A stretch of 33,067 bases of DNA from Verrucomicrobiota bacterium. Its GTDB lineage: Bacteria; Chlamydiota; Chlamydiia; Chlamydiales; JAAKFR01. The translations under genes and the position numbers were made by a program. Numbering within the stretch: the first letter of the stretch is position 1; every line of letters starts with the position of its first letter. Location: the NCBI GenBank assembly GCA_018239815.1, contig JAFEGP010000025.1, positions 1 through 33,067 on the forward strand, written 5' to 3'. The notes below the pieces were generated by a model that saw only the letters and a list, made by a program, of their open reading frames with translations, searched no databases and was not told the DNA's origin. Shown piece by piece: positions 16,110 to 24,479 of this stretch.

Positions 16110-16964
16110 ATGTTTCGCTATCACACGTTATCATTGGAAGAACAAGCTATTTTGATTCATAAGCATACAGAACCGCCAGGCAGTGGCTATTTTAATAGTC
16201 ATCAAAAAGAAGGAGTTTATCTCTGTAGACAATGTGATGCTCCTTTATATCTTTCTAGTGACAAGTTTTCCTTAGGTTGTGGGTGGCCAAGTTTTGATGA
16301 TGAGATTCCTGGTGCTGTAGAAAGAAAACTGGATAAGGATGGAAACAGAATAGAGATCCTTTGTCAACGATGCGGAGCTCATTTAGGTCATGTTTTTAAA
16401 GGTGAACAGTTGACGTCAAAAAATATCAGACATTGTGTGAATTCTAGTTCGTTGTCTTTTGTCTCTGCACTGACGGAAGAAGGATATCAAAAGGCTATCT
16501 TTGCTGGGGGTTGTTTTTGGGGAGTGCAATATTTTTTAGAAAAAGAGATTGGAGTGATAAAGACAATGGTAGGTTATATAGCGGGACATGTGGTAGATCC
16601 TACTTATGAAGAGGTTTGTACCGGTCGTACTGGACATATTGAAGCTGTTGAAGTGGTTTTCGATCCTGCCCAAACTTCCTATGAAACTTTGGCAAAACTA
16701 TTTTTTGAGATTCATGATGCGACACAAGTCATGGGACAAGGACCTGATCGAGGTCTTCAGTACCAATCAGCGGTTTTTTATTTTACGGCACAACAAAAAC
16801 AGATCATAGAAAACTTAATAGAGAAGCTTCAACAACTAGGAGTCAAAGCTGCAACGCAGGTCTTGCCAGTTTCAATCTTTTATCATGCTGAGGCCTACCA
16901 TCAGTCTTACTATGAAAAAAGAATGGAAACACCTTATTGTCATCAAAGGCACCATCTTTTTTAA
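16110..16964 (+). CDS. msrBA: Bifunctional methionine sulfoxide reductase, MsrB-MsrA fusion
   Basis: A 284-residue fusion repairing both stereoisomers of oxidised methionine. The MsrB half (1-115) has the zinc pairs C-R-Q-C (about 39-42) and C-Q-R-C (85-88) and the catalytic cysteine in R-H-C-V-N-S. The MsrA half (about 128-284) has the catalytic G-G-C-F-W-G and the late L-Q-Y-Q-S-A-V-F-Y block. In the usual MsrA motif the Gln-Tyr is followed by Arg; here it is Gln, a mild deviation. No signal peptide is present, so it acts in the cytoplasm. The order B-A is the less common of the two fusion orders. No Shine-Dalgarno is visible before the ATG. It is divergent from dus and convergent with the first Inc-like gene. 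Confidence 0.93.
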   Translation: MFRYHTLSLEEQAILIHKHTEPPGSGYFNSHQKEGVYLCRQCDAPLYLSSDKFSLGCGWPSFDDEIPGAVERKLDKDGNRIEILCQRCGAHLGHVFKGEQLTSKNIRHCVNSSSLSFVSALTEEGYQKAIFAGGCFWGVQYFLEKEIGVIKTMVGYIAGHVVDPTYEEVCTGRTGHIEAVEVVFDPAQTSYETLAKLFFEIHDATQVMGQGPDRGLQYQSAVFYFTAQQKQIIENLIEKLQQLGVKAATQVLPVSIFYHAEAYHQSYYEKRMETPYCHQRHHLF

Positions 16965-16988
16965 ACCGTATAAGTCCTGTCTTATTGC

Positions 16989-17972
16989 TCAGGCAAAAGA
17001 GGAATTAGCAGGATTAAGTGGACCACTTCCATGGGCTGGAGGTGTTTGTAGTTGTTTAAGAAATTCAGCTTGTTCTTTCTCTAGTTTTTCTCGCTCTTGT
17101 CTAAGAGCCCCAACCTCGTGAGCTAATTTCTGCTGTTCTTGTTCTATTAGCTGTCGTTCTATAACAAGACGGTCTAATTCTTCTTTGAATTTCAATTGGG
17201 TTTGTTCTAAAAGTCTTTCGTCTCCTTGAATTTGCCCTTCTATATGTGCTAGTTGCAGGGCAGATTCGGAAACCTCTTTTGTTAAGTGTTCTAATTCCAA
17301 TGTTTTTGCATGTAATTGTGCATCAACTGTTAGCATGCGTTCAATTTCAGCTTTTTGTAGGGCAAGATTTTCTTCTAGGTGAACCAGCTCTTGTTTTTGA
17401 GTTGAGGCCAAGGCTTGAGAGTCCTGTAACTGAGCTTGTAAAGCATCTAGTTTTTGTTTTTGTTGGGTTGTTAAATCTTGTTCTGTTTGTAATTGGATGC
17501 TTAGACTTGCTAAACCTTGTTTCTGTTGAGTTGTTAAGTCTTTTTGTACGCGCAGTTGTTGCTCAAGAGTTTCTAAATCAACTCTTTGTTTCGCTGCCAG
17601 TTCTGTTTGTTGTCGTAATTCCTGACTCTGAGCGTGAGCTAATTCTTGTTGTTCCCCTAATTCTTCACGTAGTGAGCCAAGAGCATTTTGTATATCTAGA
17701 GCATAGGGATAGTGATATAAGACATACATTGCAAAAATAGCTGTGATTAAACCTGCTCCTGCTGCCATATAAACATAGCGAGCATCATTTGTTAAAACAT
17801 AGAGGACAATAGTCGATACAACTGTTGCAATGCCTATAACAATGAGACTTAATCGCCATTGTTGACAAATTCTTCCAGATAAAGAAGAAGGAGATTCATG
17901 AGGAGCATTTGTAAACTCTCCATGTCTTGTTGCAACCATCTCTATAACAGCTGAAGCTGGAGCTACATTCAT
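16989..17972 (-). CDS. Inclusion membrane (IncA-like) protein with long coiled coil, copy 1
   Basis: A 327-residue protein with the hallmark of chlamydial Inc proteins: two hydrophobic segments close together (about 41-60 and 66-88) forming a membrane hairpin, with both ends facing the host cytosol. There is no cleavable signal peptide; the polar Ser/Ala-rich first 35 residues would serve as a type III secretion signal. Residues 93-310 are an almost unbroken coiled coil, in part built from 21-residue units carrying D-L-T-T-Q-Q-K-Q and its variants. Such coiled coils in IncA tether membranes or mimic SNAREs; that role here is inferred. AAGGA lies 9 bases before the ATG, and a promoter lies at 18006-18034. 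The paralogue lies directly upstream on the same strand. Confidence 0.82.
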   Translation of the reverse strand: MNVAPASAVIEMVATRHGEFTNAPHESPSSLSGRICQQWRLSLIVIGIATVVSTIVLYVLTNDARYVYMAAGAGLITAIFAMYVLYHYPYALDIQNALGSLREELGEQQELAHAQSQELRQQTELAAKQRVDLETLEQQLRVQKDLTTQQKQGLASLSIQLQTEQDLTTQQKQKLDALQAQLQDSQALASTQKQELVHLEENLALQKAEIERMLTVDAQLHAKTLELEHLTKEVSESALQLAHIEGQIQGDERLLEQTQLKFKEELDRLVIERQLIEQEQQKLAHEVGALRQEREKLEKEQAEFLKQLQTPPAHGSGPLNPANSSFA

Positions 17973-18005
17973 ATTTCACCGTCCTTGGTTTATTAAGAAA
18001 GCATT

Positions 18006-18034
18006 AAAATAAAAATAGGATTTTTTCAAATCAA
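18006..18034 (-). promoter_or_regulatory. Sigma-66/70-like promoter of Inc-like gene 1
   Basis: On the minus strand TTGATT (18034-18029) and TATTTT (18011-18006) are 17 bases apart, giving a leader of about 30 bases with AAGGA near the ATG. The stretch TTGAAAAAA-x-CCT-x-ATTTT within it recurs before the paralogous gene at about 19105-19127, so the promoter was duplicated together with the gene. Confidence 0.5.
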
Positions 18035-18081
18035 CAGTTGTTTTTTTGTAACACATTGTATGTCAACATTAAGAAAGATAT

Positions 18082-19074
18082 TTAAGCATTTGTGGAACTT
18101 GGCACAAATCGTTTACCATGTTTTTTGCGCTGTAAATCTTTTAAAAATACCTGTTGTTCCTTTTCTAATTGCATACGTTCTTGACTGAGTCTCTCAATAT
18201 CGTCTTTCAAGGCGTGTTCTTCTCGTTGTAATTTTGTGCGTTCTTGGACAAGAGTCTCTAATTCTTTACTAAAAGCTGCTTGCACAAGACGTAATTGTTT
18301 TTCATCATCAGCCAGGCTGTTTTTTGTAGTAAGTAGTTGTAGTTTGGTTTGTTGAGTCTTTTCGGTTAAAATCTCGAGCCTTTTGAGCTTATCACTAAGT
18401 TCTTTGTTAACTTCAAGCATTGTTTTGATCTGTTGACTTTGGTCTTCAAGATCCTGTCTTAGACGTGTAAGATTGCTTTCTTGTTCGTGATTGAGTTGTT
18501 CAGCTGCAGCAATGGTTGATTCAAGTTGTTTTAAATTTGTTAACTGTTGAGCAACAATGTCTTTTGCTTGCCTTAATTGAGCTTCTAATTGAATTAAGTT
18601 TTCTTTTTGTTCTCGGTTCAAATCCTGTTGTTGACACAAACTTTGATTCAGGTGATCTAAATCTTGTTGTTGAGAAGCTGTGAGGGATTTTTGGGTATTT
18701 AGATTTTCAGTCTGCTCAGAGACAAGTCTTCTTTGCTCCGCAACTTGTTGATGTAAAGCTTGGGAAGTCTGGTGCATATCATTTGCAAAGGGATAGCGAT
18801 AGGTGACATATAAAATAAAAGAAAGAGAGATTGTTCCTGCTCCAATAGCGATGTAAAGATACTGGGGATCTTTTGTCAAAAAGTACACAACAAGAGTGGA
18901 TACAGTCAAAGCGATTCCCAAAATAAATAAATTTAACCGCCATTGTTCGCATACACGTCCACACAAAGAACTTTGTTGTGTTGTAGCTATATTTGAACGT
19001 GAGATACCTTCATTAACCATGTGTAAAACAACATGTTGAGTAGAACGAGTAGCTTCTGTAGCTACAGATGTCAT
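18082..19074 (-). CDS. Inclusion membrane (IncA-like) protein with long coiled coil, copy 2
   Basis: A 330-residue paralogue of the neighbouring Inc-like protein. The shared block is G-R-[IV]-C-x-Q-W-R-L then G-I-A-x-x-V-S-T, L-T-x-D, A-x-G-A-G and Y-P. Transmembrane segments lie at about 46-66 and 71-93. Residues 98-315 are coiled coil rich in Gln, Leu and Glu, ending in a basic tail (K-K-H-G-K-R). The reading frame extends 18 codons further upstream, but the ATG at 19074 is preceded at ideal spacing by AAGGAGG (complement of 19080-19086), so I use it. The protein is expected to be a type III effector in the inclusion membrane. The fast-diverging coiled coil contrasts with the conserved membrane hairpin. 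Confidence 0.82.
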   Translation of the reverse strand: MTSVATEATRSTQHVVLHMVNEGISRSNIATTQQSSLCGRVCEQWRLNLFILGIALTVSTLVVYFLTKDPQYLYIAIGAGTISLSFILYVTYRYPFANDMHQTSQALHQQVAEQRRLVSEQTENLNTQKSLTASQQQDLDHLNQSLCQQQDLNREQKENLIQLEAQLRQAKDIVAQQLTNLKQLESTIAAAEQLNHEQESNLTRLRQDLEDQSQQIKTMLEVNKELSDKLKRLEILTEKTQQTKLQLLTTKNSLADDEKQLRLVQAAFSKELETLVQERTKLQREEHALKDDIERLSQERMQLEKEQQVFLKDLQRKKHGKRFVPSSTNA

Positions 19075-19135
19075 AATTGCCTCCTTGCATATTAAGATTA
19101 AGTTAAAAGAAAATAAGGTTTTTTTCAATTAAATT

Positions 19136-19318
19136 TTATATGTTTTTAATAGGTAAGTTTTTTGAAAAAAACGCAATTAGAAAGTGCTTAGTTTTAGTGT
19201 AAAGATCTTTGCTATTTTGCATTTCGACGGCTTCTTGTGGAGTAGATGCGTTCCTAATCATGTGATTGTCTAAGAGTTGATCGAATGATTTCTCTGCGGA
19301 TTGCTGGGCGGGCTCGTT
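19136..19318 (-). pseudogene. Possible remnant of a small gene downstream of doxX
   Basis: In one minus-strand frame this stop-bounded stretch of 60 codons reads as a normal soluble protein: it starts N-E-P-A-Q-Q-S-A-E-K and later has M-I-R-N-A-S-T-P-Q-E-A-V-E-M-Q. A TAG at 19319-19321 closes the frame upstream and no start with a ribosome site is available; the first ATG is at 19261 (41 residues). It could be the tail of an eroded gene, a short unrecognised gene, or chance. Confidence 0.2.
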
Positions 19319-19368
19319 CTAGATCAGAAATTGAAAAGGTTTAATATTATTCACAAAGCAAATTAGCG

Positions 19369-19776
19369 TCAGTTTTGTTTGCGAAGTAAACGATAATCTA
19401 CACTAATAGAGCCTGGTCCGTTGCTGAGCAATAAAAAGAGCCCTCCGCAAACTGCCATTCTGGTTAGAAAAGACAGAAGCACAAGCATCATTTCAGCTCC
19501 ACGGATTTCCCAAAAACGATCAAAAATTACAGCTGTTGCTATGACTTCGATAAGAAGAAAAAAAGCTCCTAACCTTGTTTTATAGCCCAGTAACAGACTA
19601 ATGCCACCTAAAAAAAGCAAGAGAGTGGAGAGGATTAAAACAAGGTCAGGGTAGTAGACGGCTGTTTTTTTAATTTTTTGTAATCCAGCTTCCCAATTGA
19701 CTAAGTGCCAATACGCACCTGTTAGGAATAAAGAACTCAGAAAAATTCTACCTACCAAAACCAAAAATGCTCGCAT
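19369..19776 (-). CDS. DoxX-family membrane protein
   Basis: A small inner-membrane protein of the DoxX/DoxD family with four hydrophobic helices. The first has the family pattern G-R-I-F-L-S-S-L-F-L-T-G-A-Y-W-H. Family members are linked to redox balance and to quinone or thiosulfate metabolism, but the function of most is unknown. The frame opens 24 codons earlier at a TTG (19848), giving 159 residues with a Phe-rich extra N-terminus. I prefer the ATG at 19776, which is nearer the usual family start and has a weak AGAG upstream. It is divergent from the next small membrane protein, with about 190 AT-rich bases between the furthest starts. Confidence 0.75.
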   Translation of the reverse strand: MRAFLVLVGRIFLSSLFLTGAYWHLVNWEAGLQKIKKTAVYYPDLVLILSTLLLFLGGISLLLGYKTRLGAFFLLIEVIATAVIFDRFWEIRGAEMMLVLLSFLTRMAVCGGLFLLLSNGPGSISVDYRLLRKQN

Positions 19777-20038
19777 AAAATCTCTGAAGTACTCTAGCAG
19801 GGTTTTAAAAAAAAAGAAAGACGGATTTGTTGTTATTGCGATACTCAAATTTTGATCAATTACATTGCATTGGTGGCATGTGGTGAATTTACATTCACAA
19901 TATTTTAAATGGATAAGTGTGGGTATGTATGTTTGTTAAAGATAGAGGTCAATCAAAAAATGGACCTCCGTACACAGAATAATCTTAAAATTTGATATAA
20001 CCCGCATTATCTTATTTTAATCCAAAGGATGTAAAATC

Positions 20039-20449
20039 ATGCTTGTGAAACGCTATATTTTCTCAGTTTTTGCAGTGTTTGCTTTTTTCTTTTTGTATGA
20101 ATGGTTTGTACATGGATTTTTGTTAATGGGTTTTTATGTGGAGACAGCAAGTGTGTGGCGTGATTTTACAATCATTGCCTCAAAAATGCCTTTAGCAGTG
20201 ACGTTGCAATTTTTATTAGCTCTTTGGACAACATTTGTTTTTGTGCGTTTTTATAAAGAAGGTGGAATTGCCAACGGCCTACGCTTTGGGCTCTATTTTG
20301 GTATGTTTGCGGGAATTTTATCCGCTTCTTGGTATCTATGGTTACCTATTCCTGTCATGCTTGGTTGGAGTTGGTTTTTAAGTGGTGTGATAGAAGGGTT
20401 GGGTGCAGGGTGGATTTTGGGTGCTATCTATGCACGTTCTCCCTCATAA
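20039..20449 (+). CDS. Small four-helix integral membrane protein, function unknown
   Basis: A 136-residue protein I do not recognise with confidence. Four hydrophobic stretches lie at about 5-25, 48-70, 81-103 and 107-130. The first helix carries Y-E-W-F-V-H-G, and a short loop has V-W-R; I have seen similar sequences in unnamed bacterial membrane proteins. There are no charged catalytic clusters. AAAGGA lies 9 bases before the ATG, so the start is well supported. The aldo/keto reductase begins 25 bases after its stop, and the two are probably cotranscribed, but that does not reveal a role. Confidence 0.7.
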   Translation: MLVKRYIFSVFAVFAFFFLYEWFVHGFLLMGFYVETASVWRDFTIIASKMPLAVTLQFLLALWTTFVFVRFYKEGGIANGLRFGLYFGMFAGILSASWYLWLPIPVMLGWSWFLSGVIEGLGAGWILGAIYARSPS

Positions 20450-20474
20450 CAGTTACTAAGGATTTGGCAAGATC

Positions 20475-21275
20475 ATGCAATTACCTCAAGTGGGTTTGGG
20501 AACATGGGAGCTAAGGGGAGAAGAATGCATAAAAATTGTAAAATTGGCTCTTGAATTAGGATATCGACATATTGATACAGCCTACATGTATCAAAATCAT
20601 CAAGATATTTACAAAGCAATGGTAGGTTTCCCTCGAGATCAAATTTATCTAACTTCAAAAATATCTGTAGATGAACAAGTTGATGTCAATCACATACAGA
20701 CATCAGTTTTCAAAGCTTGTGAACAAGCTTTGAAGGAGCTCAAAACAGATTATTTAGATCTGTATTTGATTCATTGGCCTTGTTCAGGTCTGTCTTTAGA
20801 GGAAGTGTTTGTAGCTTTGCAGCAACTGGTAGAAAAAGGAAAGGTTCGGGAAGTAGGTGTCAGTAATTATAACTTGCATTATTTGCAAGACTTACTCCGA
20901 TCTGGAGGGCAGCCCTATGCCAATCAGGTGGAATTTCATCCTTATTTGTATCAAAAAGATCTGCAGGATTACTGTTCAGCTCATCATATTAAAATGATCG
21001 CTTTTAGGCCTTTTGGCAAAGGTAAACTCTTAAGAGAAGAGCCTCTTTTTGCCCAAATAGGTGAGAAATACAATAAGACAGGTGCACAGGTCATTTTGCG
21101 TTGGTTGATTCAAAAACATATCTATGTTGTGCCTAAAGCTTCTTCAAAGAAGCATCTGAAAGAAAATTTGGAAATTTTTGACTTTGTTCTGAACCCATCT
21201 GAAATAGCAAAGTTAGATCACCTACATAAAAATAAAAGGTATTGTGGTGAAGGAGATTCTGTTTATGATTATTAA
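20475..21275 (+). CDS. Aldo/keto reductase, DkgB-like
   Basis: A cytoplasmic NADPH-dependent reductase of 266 residues, TIM-barrel fold, acting on aldehydes and ketones such as methylglyoxal or 2,5-diketogluconate in related enzymes. The catalytic tetrad is visible: Asp in H-I-D-T-A, Tyr in the Y-M-Y-Q-N stretch, Lys in L-T-S-K, His in L-I-H-W-P. The later G-V-S-N-Y, Q-V-E-F-H-P-Y and V-V-P-K-A-S-S blocks bind substrate and cofactor. The length matches the short DkgB/YafB group. The C-terminus G-E-G-D-S-V-Y-D-Y is in the usual substrate-lid position. It follows the small membrane protein closely and is convergent with the YkoF-like gene. Confidence 0.9.
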   Translation: MQLPQVGLGTWELRGEECIKIVKLALELGYRHIDTAYMYQNHQDIYKAMVGFPRDQIYLTSKISVDEQVDVNHIQTSVFKACEQALKELKTDYLDLYLIHWPCSGLSLEEVFVALQQLVEKGKVREVGVSNYNLHYLQDLLRSGGQPYANQVEFHPYLYQKDLQDYCSAHHIKMIAFRPFGKGKLLREEPLFAQIGEKYNKTGAQVILRWLIQKHIYVVPKASSKKHLKENLEIFDFVLNPSEIAKLDHLHKNKRYCGEGDSVYDY

Positions 21276-21277
21276 AA

Positions 21278-21297
21278 AATCTATGGGTAAGCAGATT
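21278..21297. terminator. Bidirectional hairpin between the convergent reductase and YkoF-like genes
   Basis: AATCT (21278-21282) pairs with AGATT (21293-21297). A T-rich tract (GTGTTTTTTT) follows on the plus strand and TTTTTAATAAT on the minus strand, so it could end both transcripts. The stem is only 5 bp, so it is weak. Confidence 0.4.
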
Positions 21298-21305
21298 GTG
21301 TTTTT

Positions 21306-21578
21306 TTAAGTATTTTGATGTTTGACGGGTGCTTGCAGATCTCTTTCAAAACCTAAAACTTTCATTACAAACACGGCTTTTTGGGAAGAAAATGTTAACT
21401 CCATTTCTTTGGAAAGAAGCTCGAATACCTCCGCATGTTCGCCCACAATTTGGGTGCTTGTGGCATTTGTAGCAATTTCAAATCCAGAGTGTTTCCTTAG
21501 CCTGCTTAAGAACTCTTTAATCGGTGTAACATAGTCCTCATGCAGAGGATACAAGCTTATTTCAACAGTAATACGCAT
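21306..21578 (-). CDS. MTH1187/YkoF-family protein, possibly thiamine-related
   Basis: A 90-residue single-domain protein of the MTH1187/YkoF-like ferredoxin fold. It shows E-I-S-L-Y-P-L near the start, the P-I-K-E-F helix, and the characteristic T-N-A-T-S-T-Q-I-V-G-E-H. Related proteins bind thiamine or its hydroxymethylpyrimidine part; others have no known ligand. The role here, perhaps vitamin binding or salvage, is inferred. It ends about 30 bases from the convergent aldo/keto reductase and starts divergently from the acetyl-CoA synthetase gene across roughly 220 bases. There is no clear ribosome site before the ATG, only an A-rich run. Confidence 0.8.
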   Translation of the reverse strand: MRITVEISLYPLHEDYVTPIKEFLSRLRKHSGFEIATNATSTQIVGEHAEVFELLSKEMELTFSSQKAVFVMKVLGFERDLQAPVKHQNT

Positions 21579-21764
21579 CTTTTTTTTCTGAAAAAACCAT
21601 ATTTTTTTTGATTCTAAAATACAAGAAAAAATTGTTTTCTGTTAGGTGTGAATTTTTTTATAAGATGTTGGTTGTGACTTGATTGTGAGTGGAGTTTTAT
21701 TTGTATAAAAATGGTTTAGATAGATGTTTTAAAGGGAGCTAGTTTCTTTAGATTATGTTTTGTG

Positions 21765-21783
21765 ATATGGTTGCTAACCATAT
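21765..21783 (+). promoter_or_regulatory. 8-bp perfect dyad next to the acs ribosome-binding site
   Basis: ATATGGTT (21765-21772) and AACCATAT (21776-21783) form a perfect inverted repeat with a 3-base loop. AAGGAGAG, the acs ribosome site, begins 2 bases later. As RNA it would be a hairpin against the Shine-Dalgarno; as DNA it is operator-like. Confidence 0.5.
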
Positions 21784-21797
21784 TAAGGAGAGAAAGT

Positions 21798-23777
21798 ATG
21801 TCGAATCAGGAAAAATTAGCCGATGGAAAGTCAGGATCTTATGGATTGTGTCTTTTAGATGAGGATGAATTATACGGCATAGGCTCCATTGAAACAGATG
21901 CAGAGCTAAAACAAAGGCGACATAGTGGAATAAAGGCACTTTTTGCAGAAGCTCAACAAGACAGGGAAGCTTTTTGGTCCGCTCAGGCTCAATGTTTAGA
22001 TTGGTTTGAGCCTTGGAATAAAGTATTGCAGTGGGATCCTCCTTATGCAAAGTGGTTTTTAGGTGGCAAACTCAATGCTTGTTATAACTGCTTAGATCGG
22101 CATATGCATACAGAGATATGGAAAAAAAATGCCTTGGTTTGGGAAGGAGAAGAGGGTTTAGAACGTAGTTTGACATATGAAGAGTTATATAAAGAAGTTA
22201 ATAAATTCAGCAATGTACTGAAGGAGTCTGGGATTAGCAAAGGAGATAAAGTTGCAATCTATCTTCCAATGGTTCCAGAAACTGTTATTGCAATGCTTAG
22301 TTGTGCACGTGTAGGTGCTGTACACACTGTTGTTTTTGCTGGATTTTCTGCGGATGCTTTGAAAGATAGGATTTTAGATGCTGATGCCAAATTGCTTGTA
22401 ACAGCTGATGGAGGATGGCGTAAAGGCAGGGTGATTGCTTTAAAACAGACAGCTGATATGGCCTTAGAGAGCTGTCCATGTATACAAAAAACTATTGTTG
22501 TACGTCGTTTGAATTGTGAAGTGGTGATGCAATACGGTAGAGATGAGTGGTATGATAGTCTGATGGAGGATGCGCAAGAAGAATGTCCTTGTGAAGAAAT
22601 GGATGCAGAAGATGAGCTTTATATTCTTTACACATCCGGGACAACAGGAAAACCCAAAGGTATTGTTCATACAACGGGCGGGTATATGGTAAGTGTCACC
22701 GCAACGATGAGATGGGTCTTTGATCTACAGCCTTGCGACATATACTGGTGTACAGCAGATGTAGGATGGGTCACAGGGCATAGTTATGTTGTATATGGTC
22801 CTCTGAGTAATGGTGTTTCACAATTGATTTATGAAGGTGCAGCTGACTTTCCACAAAGAGATCGTTTTTGGCAGTTAATACAAAAATATAGAGTTACGAT
22901 CTTGTATACAGCTCCTACAGCGATTCGTATGTTCATGAAATGGGGAGACAATTGGCCTCAAGGTTGTGACCTTTCTTCTTTACGTCTGCTGGGATCAGTA
23001 GGGGAGCCTATTAATCCTGAGGCTTGGATGTGGTACTACACACATATTGGCTGTCAACGTTGTCCCATTGTTGACACATGGTGGCAAACTGAAACAGGCA
23101 GTATCATGATTGCACCTCTTGCTGGTTTCACTGCTTTAAAGCCAGGCAGTGCAACACAACCTTTGCCAGGTATTGATGCCGTAATTATGGATGAGGAAGG
23201 AAGACAACAATCTTCTGGTTATTTGGCTATCACCTCTCCTTGGCCGTCTATGTTAAGAGGTATTCACAAAGATTCTGAAAGGTATCAACAAACCTATTGG
23301 AAAAAGTGGGAAGGCCGTTATTACTTTACTGGTGACGGTGCTAAACAAGATGAAGATGGAGATTTTTGGCTATCTGGTCGTGTGGATGATGTCATGAACA
23401 TTTCAGGACATCGTTTAGGAACGATGGAAGTAGAAAGTGCTCTTGTAGATCATCAAGGCGTTGCAGAAGCTGCTGTAATTGCGACAGCACATGCAATTAA
23501 GGGACAAGCGATAGCTGCTTTTGTATCGTTAAAAGAGCATACTCCGTTTCATGCTGATTTAGAAGATGAACTGAAACAACATGTCGTTAAAAAAATTGGA
23601 GCCATAGCAAGGCCTGAGCGTGTAATTTTTATTTCCGATTTGCCTAAGACACGGAGCGGTAAGATTATCAGAAGGCTTTTAAGAGATATTGCAGAAGGAC
23701 GCGTTACAGGAGATGTTACAACTCTTTCAGATCCGTCTGTGATGGAGAATATTAAAAAGCAATATCAAGAAGATTGA
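21798..23777 (+). CDS. acsA: Acetyl-CoA synthetase
   Basis: Makes acetyl-CoA from acetate, ATP and CoA via acetyl-AMP in the cytoplasm. The 659-residue length is standard. Features include the [13 protein letters not shown] block, the AMP-binding P-loop [19 protein letters not shown] for the adenine site, G-D-G-A for the ribose Asp, and the C-terminal [12 protein letters not shown], whose Lys is the regulatory acetylation site in other bacteria. The frame extends 12 codons upstream, but the ATG at 21798 has AAGGAGAG at ideal spacing, so I start there. An 8-bp dyad lies right before this ribosome site and may control translation. Intracellular chlamydiae with this gene can feed on acetate. Confidence 0.95.
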   Translation: MSNQEKLADGKSGSYGLCLLDEDELYGIGSIETDAELKQRRHSGIKALFAEAQQDREAFWSAQAQCLDWFEPWNKVLQWDPPYAKWFLGGKLNACYNCLDRHMHTEIWKKNALVWEGEEGLERSLTYEELYKEVNKFSNVLKESGISKGDKVAIYLPMVPETVIAMLSCARVGAVHTVVFAGFSADALKDRILDADAKLLVTADGGWRKGRVIALKQTADMALESCPCIQKTIVVRRLNCEVVMQYGRDEWYDSLMEDAQEECPCEEMDAEDELYILYTSGTTGKPKGIVHTTGGYMVSVTATMRWVFDLQPCDIYWCTADVGWVTGHSYVVYGPLSNGVSQLIYEGAADFPQRDRFWQLIQKYRVTILYTAPTAIRMFMKWGDNWPQGCDLSSLRLLGSVGEPINPEAWMWYYTHIGCQRCPIVDTWWQTETGSIMIAPLAGFTALKPGSATQPLPGIDAVIMDEEGRQQSSGYLAITSPWPSMLRGIHKDSERYQQTYWKKWEGRYYFTGDGAKQDEDGDFWLSGRVDDVMNISGHRLGTMEVESALVDHQGVAEAAVIATAHAIKGQAIAAFVSLKEHTPFHADLEDELKQHVVKKIGAIARPERVIFISDLPKTRSGKIIRRLLRDIAEGRVTGDVTTLSDPSVMENIKKQYQED

Positions 23778-23834
23778 ACGATAAATCTAGGAGATACCTT
23801 ATTTGGATGATTCTCTGCTTCCAAGACAAGCAGC

Positions 23835-24233
23835 TTAAAATTCAGTATCGATGGCTATATCAATAACGGAAGGATGGTGAGCAACACCCGCAATATCTTC
23901 GTGTATAGTTGTTACGGTTACGTCTAATCTCGTATATCTCCCGGCAAGATGTATGGCAGCCATGCGCACGTGCATAGTAAAGATTGTTAAGTGTCTCTCT
24001 CCTATAGCGGGATCCAAAATTGTAGTCCGCTCGATTCTTTGTGAAATGTTCAAGTAAGAATAGCCTCTTCCTAGATAAAACCCATGAGTGTGACTATCAA
24101 AGATTCTTGTGTTTGTTAGAATAGGAAGAACAGTCAACCCAATGATTTGTAGGGTATACTCATCAATATTTGCTGTCTGGATACTTCCGCTATATAACGC
24201 TCTTTCACGTGTAATTGCAGTAGAAGGGGTCAT
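23835..24233 (-). CDS. Orphan 132-residue protein, function unknown
   Basis: I do not recognise this protein. It has 132 residues rich in Ile, Thr, Arg and His, with alternating hydrophobic residues that suggest beta structure (for example Y-T-L-Q-I-I-G-L-T-V-L-P-I-L). There is no signal peptide, membrane segment or catalytic motif that I can see. AGGA lies 7 bases before the ATG, which supports a real gene. The His-rich stretch H-T-H-G-F-Y could bind metal but is not a known motif. It is convergent with acsA across 57 bases that include a short hairpin (23815-23833), and its upstream region is 246 AT-rich bases with a dyad at 24281-24303. Confidence 0.6.
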   Translation of the reverse strand: MTPSTAITRERALYSGSIQTANIDEYTLQIIGLTVLPILTNTRIFDSHTHGFYLGRGYSYLNISQRIERTTILDPAIGERHLTIFTMHVRMAAIHLAGRYTRLDVTVTTIHEDIAGVAHHPSVIDIAIDTEF

Positions 24234-24280
24234 ATTAACGTCCTAATTAATTATTTTTATTGCATATTTTATTTTGATAA

Positions 24281-24303
24281 TTAATTTTGTTCAATAAAAT
24301 TAA
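24281..24303. repeat. AT-only dyad in the promoter region between the orphan and upp
   Basis: TTAATTTT (24281-24288) and AAAATTAA (24296-24303) are perfect reverse complements around a 7-base loop. The surrounding 24234-24479 is very AT-rich, shared by divergent genes, and shows no other clear signal. Confidence 0.35.
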
Positions 24304-24479
24304 AAAACAACAACAAGTCATTAAATTTTTTTATTATATGTAGATAATTTTTATCTCACTCGTAATCAATGACAACCCCTAGAGAGCTTTTATAGAAATC
24401 ATGTTAGTTAAGCGAAATTGATTGGCATTTTTTGTGAAAAGCCATAGCATTTCACCATGTTTTTTTACAAAGGTCTTTT

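Noticed and set aside
17246-17740. 164-codon open frame on the plus strand across Inc-like gene 1
   Set aside because: It is antisense to the repetitive coiled-coil gene; its Leu/Val richness reflects complementary Gln/Glu codons, and it has no ribosome site.
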